Origin: Owenia fusiformis
Taxonomy: Eukaryota > Annelida > Polychaeta > Sabellida > Oweniidae
Direction of reading: 5' to 3'
NCBI GenBank assembly: GCA_903813345.2
Contig: CAIIXF020000010.1
Coordinates: 33,097,425 to 33,161,424, forward strand
Length of the DNA stretch: 64,000 nucleotides
Each line of letters begins with the position of its first letter. Within the stretch, counting starts at the first letter, position 1. The notes under the pieces are model-generated. The model saw only the letters and a list, made by a program, of their open reading frames with translations. It made no database searches and was not told the DNA's origin. The position numbers and the translations under genes are program-made. Below, piece by piece: positions 56,343-64,000 of this stretch.

Positions 56343-57236
56343 ATTGACAACATAAAATTCCGAAATGTGGATTGCTTCTTTCCATTGAATTTTCATGGTG
56401 GCCATTATTATTCTGTGGTAGCTGATTTACATGTTCCAGATATTGACAAAGTTAATTATTATGGATGATGCTGATATATATGATCCCGAAAATGTGCTTT
56501 TATGTGCCATTGGATACTGATTGCATCAAAGTGAAATATTGTGAAGGACAGTGAATGTAACTTGCACTGCCTATATTTTCCTGTACATCATAGCAGCATA
56601 TAGCGCTTTGTGACAGCATTATGAAAGATAGGATATGAACAGCTCTGATTTGGCATCCATCATCATAACATTTATGCTTCAACATCATGACAGAATTGTG
56701 TTACTTTAGACTGATTATTCAGTTGTTCTAACTTCTGAGATTTGAAGGAGTGCACGCCTCCAAGGATTAGAATAGAACTTCCACCACTGTCTGCAGATGA
56801 TATGTGAACATTATGGACAGAGATTTAGAGACTTACTAGTAGCCTATACTTTTGTCTTCAGACAGACTTTAAAATTTTTAATTTGATATTTTTTTGCATT
56901 TAACTCTGTACAATGGTTTGTTATTGGTCTGAGAGGTCCTCCCATTTTGGCATTTGCTGGTATTTAATTTTGAGGATTATGCCGTCCAGGCCAAGCAGAT
57001 GACCATTTTTGAGGGTAAAAAATAGTGATTGCCATAGAGCACCATACTGACTTTAAAGATTTTGTATGTAATTTTTGTAATGCTTTGTAATCATTTTCTG
57101 TACATTTTGTAAGCTACGTAGCCATATTTTTGTCATTGATCTTTAATTTTGTAGTGATTTTTATGCCCTTTAAGATAGTATGTTGCATTATAGCATTCTT
57201 CCCATTTTGTACATTTTGAGGTTAAAGACCTCTCTC
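56343..57236. other. 3' non-coding region of the gag-only element
   Basis: No frame over about 65 codons on the plus strand and no pol motif on either strand. It probably holds packaging or 3' signals. Confidence 0.6.
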
Positions 57237-57248
57237 AGAGGGGAGGTA
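57237..57248 (+). other. Polypurine tract
   Basis: AGAGGGGAGGTA just before the 3' LTR. Confidence 0.65.
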
Positions 57249-58210
57249 TGTAGCGACCCTGGGTTGGCTAGTCATATTTTACTCTTACATAAATTGCCAA
57301 CCTGGCACCCGGTGTCGCTACTTTCCTTCCGCTCTACAGCGCGAATAGTTCCGCTGCAGGGTCAGGGAAATAGCTGCTTGAGCTATATAGCTTTTGTATT
57401 CAGTACATTTGTTTTGCCAGGGTATTTTAACATTTTATTCTGTAAGGGTTGATCTCTCGCGAGAGACGGCGAGAAGAGAGTTGGCGCCATACTTTTTCAC
57501 TCACGAGGCAGTTTTGATTTAAATTGGTGATTTGGATTACTTCTGGCACTTGATCAGGCCTGATCGCTCGTTATGGCAGCCAGAGGGATGAAGGGAGAGC
57601 TGCAACTCTTAGCGTTGTTGGACTTCAAACAAAAGTTAAAGTTACCCGCAAATGATATACCCATTGCATGGAGTAAGAAATTTTCTTTGGAATAGCGAAA
57701 CATATGAGAAAAAAAAAAATTGTCTGGGTTTCTTAGTGTTTCTATGCAAAATAGCACGCTCCGTCACAGCGGACAAATTTTTCGATACCAGCCTGTGATT
57801 ATTTATTTACAATTAAACTTTAAAACTTTACTTGATTTGTTGTGTTGATTGTTTGTAGTCATTGATTGATGGTTTAGATGGAATAACAGTAAAATGGCCC
57901 TATAATTAACTTCTGATATCTTCCTAACTTCATTTCTTCATTCTGTTCCAAATCATATTTGTTCAATTAGTGTTTCCAACTTTTGTGTCTATTCATAGAT
58001 GGCAGCACCTTGCAGATAGTCAAGCAATCAATCTCTTTCAGCTCAAATCCGATTCACTACGTGCTTTGACCGTTCAGCTTACCACGCTACCATTTGTTTG
58101 CTCGTTCGGTCCAGTTTGTTTGTACGGGTTGCTTGGTTGTAGTATTGGTTAATTGATTGATTGGGCAGCCCGTACGTGGCAGTTTCGGGATTATGACCGG
58201 AGCTGTTACA
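57249..58210 (+). repeat. 3' LTR (962 bp)
   Basis: Its centre (57330-57795) includes CTCTCGCGAGAGACGGCGAG, a CG-rich inverted motif that could be a promoter element, and is not alignable with the centre of the 5' LTR except around GTTATGGCAGCCAGAGGGAT. Confidence 0.85.
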
Positions 58211-58674
58211 ATACTTTCCAACTTTATTCAAGTGTATTTCTGTTGGGTTCTGAAAGGAATATTCTCTGTTATTTGGCTCAGAGATCAGTGTGTATCAATC
58301 TGGATTTCCATGAATTTCTGCTTTGTGAGTGTTCCATTATTTTAAGGTGCTCATGGTCACTATAGTGTTGATTAGTTCAGGTCATGCATATACGTAGAGA
58401 AGTTTTGTCATGTAAGTGGAGTTAAATGTTGGGAATGAGGTAGTTAGTGAGATTGGTGAGATTCTTAATCAAGAGTAAGTTCAATAATAAGATCGTTCCT
58501 GTTGAGAGTTGACAGTGTCTTATTCGTTCGAACTTCGTGACTCTGATTATGTAAATATTCCTTTGTAAATATACCATTTTATCCCATACTTGGACGTGTT
58601 ATAGGTACATAAAGCCGGTTTGTAAAAACTTATATTTTCATCAGCGGGCAGATATAGCTTTACGTCCCGCTCCG

Positions 58675-58703
58675 AGCGGGCAGATATAGTATATCTGCCC
58701 GCT
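58675..58703. repeat. Perfect hairpin, 14-bp arms and 1-base loop
   Basis: AGCGGGCAGATATA, G, TATATCTGCCCGCT. A further copy of GCGGGCAGATATAG lies upstream at about 58644. It probably belongs to a palindromic element spanning about 58600-58730. Confidence 0.85.
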
Positions 58704-58745
58704 ACGTCATAATCGCCGCTCGCATATTTGTTCATAATTTGTAAC

Positions 58746-58949
58746 GTTCGCGTAATGACTGTAAACGACAATGGAGAAAACACAGATAATAGGGATCTGT
58801 TTGATGGTTTAAAAAAGGGAAGGAACATCCACTTAATCAATCAGAAATTCGAGAAAATAAATGTGGGAATATTTGAGAGAACAGGAAAATCGGCCACGGC
58901 CAAGAAAACAAAACTGGACATGAATATTCTAAAATATTTCCACGATTGA
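58746..58949 (+). CDS. Short unrecognised frame
   Basis: About 65 codons from an ATG near 58757 (TVNDNGENTDNRDLFDGLKK) to TGA at 58947. The end, TGKSATAKKTKLDMNILKYF, faintly recalls the Lys/Thr-rich start of tyrosine-recombinase-like (Crypton or DIRS type) proteins of marine invertebrates. It is sandwiched between two palindromic elements. Too short to judge. Confidence 0.2.
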   Translation, partial: VRVMTVNDNGENTDNRDLFDGLKKGRNIHLINQKFEKINVGIFERTGKSATAKKTKLDMNILKYFHD

Positions 58950-58989
58950 ACAATGAGTACCGGATGACCAAGATTGGTATGGGATAGAC

Positions 58990-59135
58990 ATATTATCCTA
59001 TAGTTGGTTCAGGATATTGGGATTATCCCTTGGCCAATATAATATATTTTCCCTCGTGACCTGCGGCCCTCGGGCAAATATATTATATTTGCCTTGCGAT
59101 AATCCCAATATCCTGAACCTCATATAGGATAATCT
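58990..59135. mobile_element. Palindromic foldback element
   Basis: GGTTCAGGATATTGGGATTA on the left is matched by TAATCCCAATATCCTGAACC on the right. Outer ATTATCCTATA and TATAGGATAAT also pair. The centre is GC-rich (CCTCGTGACCTGCGGCCCTC). Confidence 0.85.
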
Positions 59136-60345
59136 CTATTTATACAGTACTGTATATTCTGTATATCCAAATTTATATCATTATTAAAATTATATAATCT
59201 TAATTTCTTTGTCTGTTGTTTTGCGTAAAAGTGGTCAATTTGATCTAAGTTTATTTTCAACAGATTGTTTCATCTTCATTTAAAACCCATATATTTAAGG
59301 GGTCATATCAAGCTCACATTTGCAATCTGTTGAGAATACTTAGGTGCAAGTTGTGTTGAAGATTCCATTCATATCATTTTCTATTACAATCACCCCCTCC
59401 CACAGTTAGTATTATTTCAGTCCAGTTTGTCATTTAAAGGTGTCAGCACCTTCCAGTATTATATTGACCAAGCAGCAAATAATTTGATTCACTCAATTCA
59501 AGACCAAGTCGAAGTTTAGTTTCATAATATTCCCAGCCCTAGCCACGCTACCACGTTTTGTTGTTAAGAGAGAGGGCCCGGGTTTTATTACAATAAAAAT
59601 AGCAATCAAACTCTCTGAAAATTTTTGGATTCGGACCTAATCTTGTCACTTTTTAAAAAGGTTGATCGAGCTTATTTTCTGAAAAGAAAATCTATTTCTT
59701 CAAATTAAACATATCGAAAGTTTTTTCTACCATATATTAACAACTTGTGAAAAGGGGATGGGTATTGAAATGTGATAAAGTTAAAAACTACACATCCCTT
59801 GTTATTTTTCCATAGGAAACTCTCATGCTATCCATTCTTTTCAGCAAAGTTTGGTCCTCAAAAATTGATATCTCCAAAACTAAGACTTTCAATATCATTC
59901 TATAATTTTGAAGAAGTATTAGTTTTAAAGAATAATCTTCCCATGCACTGAAAATCAGAAAAAGAAGATCTTTTGTGTAAATAAGTTCAACATTTTGCAA
60001 AAATAATTACCTTCAAATGTAAATGCAATCCATACTTTTAACACAATGGACGTGAAAACGAGATTTGTCTATTTCCACGTTGTGAAATACAAAGTGAAAT
60101 ACAAAGTGAAACAAATAAATCATGATCAACAGTTATTTATAAAACATCGTACTAACATCATAAATTCACATTGCATTAAAGAGAGAATCAGATCTTGCAA
60201 TCAGTCTGGCAAAAAATTGTTTCAATTTTAGAATATTTCTGGCTTATATTATTCCTTTTCATATCTATTTTCTAAAAATCCCCAAAATGCACACTTTATT
60301 TCAGGAGAACTAAAGATTTTTACAACAATGTATAATTTTTCTATA
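59136..60345. other. No gene seen
   Basis: Around 59430-59560 there is faint similarity to the LTR end of the gag-only element (GTCAGCACCTTCCAG, CCACGCTACCA), possibly an old solo LTR. Otherwise featureless; the 61-codon frame at 60046 is not supported. Confidence 0.35.
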
Positions 60346-60510
60346 ATATCAGTTATCACACGTTTCAGCATGTGATACAGGAAATATTCCACGAAAGGTA
60401 ATACTGTATCATCCACGAAAGCGAAGCTTGAGTGGTGATACATTGTTACCCGAGTGGAATATTTCCTGTATCACATAAGCTGAAACGTGTGATGACGATT
60501 TTATCACATG
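60346..60510. mobile_element. Palindromic foldback element, copy 2 (see 13586)
   Basis: Same arms and centre as copy 1, for example CACGTTTCAGCATGTGATA, GGAAATATTCCACGAAAG and GAAGCTTGAGTGGTGATAC. The right arm ends GAAACGTGTGATGACGATTT. Confidence 0.85.
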
Positions 60511-60558
60511 TCTAGGAATTTTGAAGCATTTTGATTTGGTCAGTTATGATTGTGTTCA

Positions 60559-60690
60559 GTACCCTGGGGTCCGTTTTTGAAACCATCGTAACTTACGATT
60601 TGGTCGCAAGTCATTGTTCATCAAAACAGAGACAAATGGTTTTCTCGGAATCGTAAGTTACGATCGTACGAAAAACGAACCCCAGTGTAC
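60559..60690. mobile_element. Short MITE with CTGGGGTCCGTTTTT ends
   Basis: CTGGGGTCCGTTTTT (60564) and AAAAACGAACCCCAG (to 60685) pair, as do ATCGTAACTTACGAT and ATCGTAAGTTACGAT further in. GTAC lies close outside both ends (60559-60562, 60687-60690). Confidence 0.75.
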
Positions 60691-61263
60691 TTCTGGTAAC
60701 TATTATAATTTTTGATTTCACTTTGAAACAATATGACGTCATATTGTGTATTCGTACTTGTTTGTAAAATAGTATGACGTCATATTTTTTTCCTTAGCTA
60801 GAAGTGATATAATCAGTGACGTCACATCGTTGCTATTGATCATCACTGGTTGCCTCTAGTAACGTGTGAGACGGACGTGTGAGACGGGAAAACTCACACG
60901 GTAATCAACCAATCAGATTACTGGAATTTTACAGAGCATGTGATAAGAATGGTTACCATTCTTATTATTTGGGAGAATTTAAACATTTATCACGCATTTT
61001 TGCACTTTTAATCTGTTATAACTTCACCAATTTATAACATATCGTAAATCGTTTGGGAGATATTGTATTTGAGATTTTAAGGAATAGATTGGTACGTCAA
61101 CTGTACATGTTGCTTGTAATTTTGTCACCCCCATATATCTGATTCTGCCTTTAAGTTTTTTCCTAAAACATTTGAAATTAAATCAAGTGCGGTGAAATGG
61201 TTTTTATTTTTGCCCCTTAAAGATTACTCAACTGCATAGTGATTTTAACATTTTAATGCCTCA

Positions 61264-61402
61264 GTCACATTTGATCTACGGCGACTGTATCTTCCCAAAA
61301 ATCGAGAGAAATATGCAGTATAAAAATATAGTGATAAGCAGTACTATGTAAATTTTCTACATCGATTTTGTGAAGCTACGGTCACCGTAGAGCAAATGTG
61401 AC
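61264..61402. mobile_element. Short MITE with GTCACATTTG ends
   Basis: GTCACATTTGATCTACGGCG and CACCGTAGAGCAAATGTGAC are imperfect complements; the 90-bp centre is AT-rich. No clear target duplication. Confidence 0.75.
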
Positions 61403-61489
61403 CATTGCTTTAATAATAAGGTTCACCCGAAGCATGAAAGTTATTTTAAATTAGAAGATTGCACTTTCGCCACAATCCCTTCAAAACAT

Positions 61490-61670
61490 ATGGTATATAG
61501 TCAAAACAAATTGAATATGTTTAAAAGATGACAGTGGTATTGGAGGATATAAATAGAAAGACCATCATTATCTTTCTATTGACTGTCTGTATATAGTCCA
61601 CACAAACTGAATATGTTCAAAAGAAGACAGTGGTCTTGGAGGATATGAATAGAAAGACCACTTGAATCAC
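61490..61670 (+). repeat. Two direct copies of about 85 bp
   Basis: GTATATAGTC.A.ACAAA.TGAATATGTT.AAAAGA.GACAGTGGT is followed by GGAGGATAT.AATAGAAAGACCA in each copy, the second starting near 61589. Confidence 0.8.
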
Positions 61671-61701
61671 CATTTATTTGTCGGCCTAAGTGTTGCCATG
61701 G

Positions 61702-62229
61702 GCTTAAAAGCCTATGGTGTTGCCCACACTCGTATAATATGCTTTAAGTAAAATGGCTGTTTCGACTTCTCGTCATCCCACTTGGTCGTATCATGGCCGC
61801 TAGCAGGATGGATGAAATCGCTCAAGTAATCAATCGCATTCGAATATGTATTTTGAGAACAGCATCACGTCCAAGATTTAATATGTACAGTAAAATGGTT
61901 GTTTGGACTCGTCGTCGATATAACTAACAGCTGGCAAAAAATGGTGCCACCTGGCCGTTTCGAGGCGGTGAGTTGGATGGATGAAATCGTTCCATTGATC
62001 TTTTATGTATTTCGAGAACCAACAACAACACATTCTAGAAAGATTAAATATGTTCAGTAAAATGGCTGTTTCGACTCGTCGTCTATATAGCTGACAACTG
62101 GTAAGACATCGTGCCACTTGGCTGTTTCAAGGCCGTGAGCAGGATGGATGAAATCGTTCCAGTGATCAATACCTCTCTTATTTGTAGTTCGAGAACCAAC
62201 AACAACACATTCTAGGAGATTAAATATGT
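61702..62229 (-). pseudogene. Three extra copies of the synaptotagmin terminal segment (176-bp period)
   Basis: On the minus strand, the end of the C2B exon is repeated downstream. Copy 2 (62211 to 62054) keeps NKRGIDHWNDFIHPAHGLE and the stop intact. Copy 3 (62034 to 61878) keeps DQWNDFIHPTHRLETARWH but is shifted near its start. Copy 4 (about 61870 to 61702) has SDFIHPASGHDTTKW and lost the stop. Stops of copies 1, 2 and 3 are at 62230, 62054 and 61878, exactly 176 bp apart. Copies 2 and 3 are each preceded by TTTAATCT..CTAG, a usable 3' splice site, so they could act as alternative last exons, although each encodes only the final third of a C2 domain. Confidence 0.8.
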
Positions 62230-62579
62230 TCAGTAAAATGGCTGTTTCGACTCGTCGTCTATATAGCTGACAACTGGTAAAACATCGTGCCACTTGGCTG
62301 TTTCAAGGCCGTGAGCAGGATGGATGAAATCGTTCCAGTGATCAATACCTCTCTTATTAGTATTCCGTGAACCCACAACAACATGTCCAAGAACGCCATC
62401 CTTGTGGAAAAGACGTCCTCTCATAATGATAAATTCGATTGAGTAATCATGAAGCTCATCGTTTGAAATGTCAAAAAGAAATGGTTCATTCCATACTGGG
62501 TTTTGTCCTTTCTGTGCACGGGTTTCTTTATAGGTGACGTGTTTACAGTTTTTAAGTAGATTAACAATCACATAGTGTT
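62230..62579 (-). CDS. Synaptotagmin-like gene, terminal exon (most of C2B)
   Basis: The acceptor TTTTATTTTCAG (minus strand) ends at 62580. The exon reads HYVIVNLLKNCKHVTYKETR, QKGQNPVWNEPFLFDI, HDYSIEFIIMRGRLFHKDGV, LGHVVVGS and HWNDFIHP..GLETAKWHDV, ending SKQPFY and a stop. NPVWNEPF, the LGHVVVGS strand and the HWN...W.H end are hallmarks of synaptotagmin C2B domains. Calcium loops are degenerate: the loop-3 Asp pair is replaced in IIMRGRLFHKD, so calcium binding is unlikely. Synaptotagmins sit on vesicle membranes and act in trafficking or exocytosis. The transmembrane segment and C2A must lie beyond the right edge. Confidence 0.85.
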
Positions 62580-63030
62580 CTGAAAATAAAATACTCATTT
62601 GACAAGTTGATGGTTTGATTTCTTTAACCAATTTATCAATAACGGTCAAAGGCAATAAATAACACAAATTATAGCCCAGGACTCGAAGAATTGTAGGACG
62701 GTTTAAAATGTATAATCTTAAGTTGGTCGCATTATCTACCATGCTCCTTTAAATAGCAAATGTCATGACTCGACAGTCATTTGTTTAACTATCGATTAAC
62801 TTATGATCGCCCATAGAATGAAGAAATTACTTTAGTTTAGCTGCCGCACTCATTCAAAGTCCTGGAACACCACATACGTTTTTAAACCGTCCTACAATTC
62901 ATTGAGTCCTGGGATTAAATCTTTAAATAATTTATACAATACCAAACATCAACACCAAAAGTACTTCGAAAACTATTTTATAACGTGCATTTAGACCTAA
63001 TAATTTATTAGTAAGAAGGTATTAACAAAC
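62580..63030 (-). other. Intron between the two C2B exons
   Basis: About 450 bp, from GTTTGTTAAT (donor at 63030, minus strand) to TTTTATTTTCAG at 62580. The phase-1 donor and the acceptor give a continuous frame across the junction (VLP, then E, HYVIV). The duplicated TTTAAACCGTCCTACAATTC motif in it (near 62700 and 62885) is a small direct or internal repeat. Confidence 0.75.
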
Positions 63031-63178
63031 CTGGTAAAACTGCAGAGACAAGGTTCACGTTAGGCAGATCAGTTGCTCGCTTAATAAATACTTTGATACG
63101 GTTGGCTTGTGGTTGATTCTGCAGCACAACGAATAGCTTGCCCAAATCCATATGCATCATATTCCTGGACGTCGTTCC
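63031..63178 (-). CDS. Synaptotagmin-like gene, exon with the start of C2B
   Basis: A 148-bp exon, minus strand, between TTGTTCTACAG (acceptor) and GTTTGTTAAT (donor). It begins in phase 0 and ends in phase 1. It encodes MHMDLGKLFVVLQNQPQANR and IKVFIKRATDLPNVNLVSAV. L(G)(E/K)L.V.L...P.ANR..V.(V/I).(R/K)A.DLP is the first strand pair of synaptotagmin C2 domains. The loop-1 aspartates (usually around D..G.SDPY) are absent, and PEHY stands where SDPY is usual. Earlier exons are outside the window or not recognised. Confidence 0.8.
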
Positions 63179-64000
63179 CTGTAGAACAAATGCAAAATCA
63201 AAGACATCTATTTTATTATATTTGCAAATAATGACACAATGACATAATGACAAGTGATGACACATTGTGATAGTCTCCAACCTTTTTTGTGGATGGCGGT
63301 CGGAGTTCGGCGGCAAGCCTTCGACAAGTGGCAGGTGGTGACATTTTGTATATTAATGGCTTGTTTAGAATATTATAGTAGTAGCAAGGGAGTCAAGGCT
63401 ATTAAAATCAACAAATTAGCGCCATCTATGAACAGAGATAGAGGAGTGTACCTACTTTTGAAACGTCCCTCTAAATTTTCAAACTTCCGGCCACAGTAAC
63501 TGAAGAAGTCCTATGGATGTAGGACGAAATATTTTACGCCTTTCAAATATGTACGTGTTAGATGAACCTGTAATACTTCAATATAAACATTTCCGAACGG
63601 ATGAACATCCATTCTCATTTACATTGATGCTGGCAAGTGACAAGCAATTTAGGCATAGCTTTATCAAAATTAAAGTAGTTAAAGGCAGAGTCAGATCTAA
63701 AGGGCCGTGAGTTACTCCCGTCGAGAGCTACTTAGATTTTGAAAGTATAGCTCTCTATCGCTAGAATCAACAGCTTAAGAATCCTGACTTCAAAGAAAAT
63801 TTCAGGGAATTCAGCTGACTCATGTTGCACATTATATACCTGAAAATGTATCCTACATCGCCATCTTTCATTCAGCTCAACTATAGAACGTCTCACTGCC
63901 CTATGTATCGATCAGGACTTCATTGGTCGTGTCAAAAGTTTTGGCCAGGTATATTCAATATGGCGGCTTGACGTTTCCCAAGTTGCGCATGCGTCGATAG
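63179..64000. other. Intron or flank, with a possible foldback-element end
   Basis: CGAGAGCTACTTAGATTTTGAAAGTATAGCTCTC near 63723 resembles, in shorter pieces, the outer end of the element at 14233 (GAGAGCCATGTTAGATTTTG). A plus-strand frame at 63513-63710 (LASDKQFRHSFIKIKVVKGR) has no recognised domain. AATATGGCGGCTTG near 63957 is a YY1-type core. No synaptotagmin exon was recognised here. Confidence 0.35.

Larger units (their letters stand above)
53497..58210 (+). mobile_element. Gag-only LTR retrotransposon with mosaic LTRs
   Basis: LTRs at 53497-54792 and 57249-58210 begin TGTAGCGACCCTGGG and end GACCGGAGCTGTTACA. Between them is one long ORF for a Gag protein (55020-56342) and about 0.9 kb of non-coding sequence ending in a polypurine tract (AGAGGGGAGGTA). 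No protease, RT, RNase H or integrase is visible. Sequences next to the outer ends (CCGGC left, ATACT right) do not match, so no target duplication is seen. Such an element would depend on enzymes from a relative. Confidence 0.82.

Noticed and set aside
59430-59560. A solo LTR related to the gag-only element.
   Set aside because: Only short blocks (CAGCACCTT.CAG, CCACGCTACCA) match; not enough to define an LTR by eye.

Overview
This looks like AT-rich nuclear DNA from an animal, most likely a marine invertebrate. Coding signal comes in short exons bounded by AG/GT splice sites. A synaptotagmin-type C2 domain and C2H2 zinc fingers point to Metazoa. Most of the window is transposon debris, foldback elements and tandem arrays. 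I cannot fix the phylum from sequence alone.

Layout. 0-5.7 kb: a possible short terminal exon (204-290), a 276-bp tandem array that has amplified part of a coding exon (about 1976-3376), and three consecutive exons of a C2H2 zinc-finger gene ending in a stop and poly(A) signals (4991-5751). 6.3-9.5 kb: a complex array built from a fragment of a pogo/CENP-B-like DDE transposase. 9.5-16.3 kb: a decayed ORF of a GGDHGG...CLWC type between diverged direct repeats, two foldback elements, and a second decayed ORF broken by a frameshift, an in-frame 59-codon duplication and a hAT-like MITE. 17.8-20.3 kb: a long/short-unit tandem array. 20.9-22.2 kb: a two-finger zinc-finger exon with a frameshift, then a tRNA-Lys-like SINE inserted in an older repeat. 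22.9-27.4 kb: a palindromic element and the ruins of a hAT (ZNF862-like) transposase. 27.4-32.5 kb: a complete but dead Ty3/gypsy-type LTR retrotransposon with a perfect 5-bp target-site duplication (TSD). 34.4-49.4 kb: satellite country, with units of 99 bp, about 520 bp, about 135-174 bp, 355 bp and 170 bp. 44.9-51.2 kb: three terminal-inverted-repeat (TIR) or foldback elements. 53.5-58.2 kb: an LTR element carrying only an intact 440-codon gag ORF, with mosaic LTRs. 58.6-61.4 kb: several palindromic elements. 61.7-63.2 kb, minus strand: the last two exons of a synaptotagmin-like gene whose terminal segment is repeated three more times downstream.

How it works together. The host genes visible are the synaptotagmin-like gene, which enters from the right edge on the minus strand, and zinc-finger exons on the plus strand. 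Everything else is repeats or mobile elements. A recurring theme is local tandem amplification of segments that carry a 3' splice site plus the start of a coding exon (2.2-3.4 kb, 6.3-9.0 kb, 61.7-62.6 kb). The most distinctive object is the gag-only LTR element. Its ORF is intact although nearly every other mobile-element ORF here is broken, and its two LTRs share identical or nearly identical ends but have unrelated middles.
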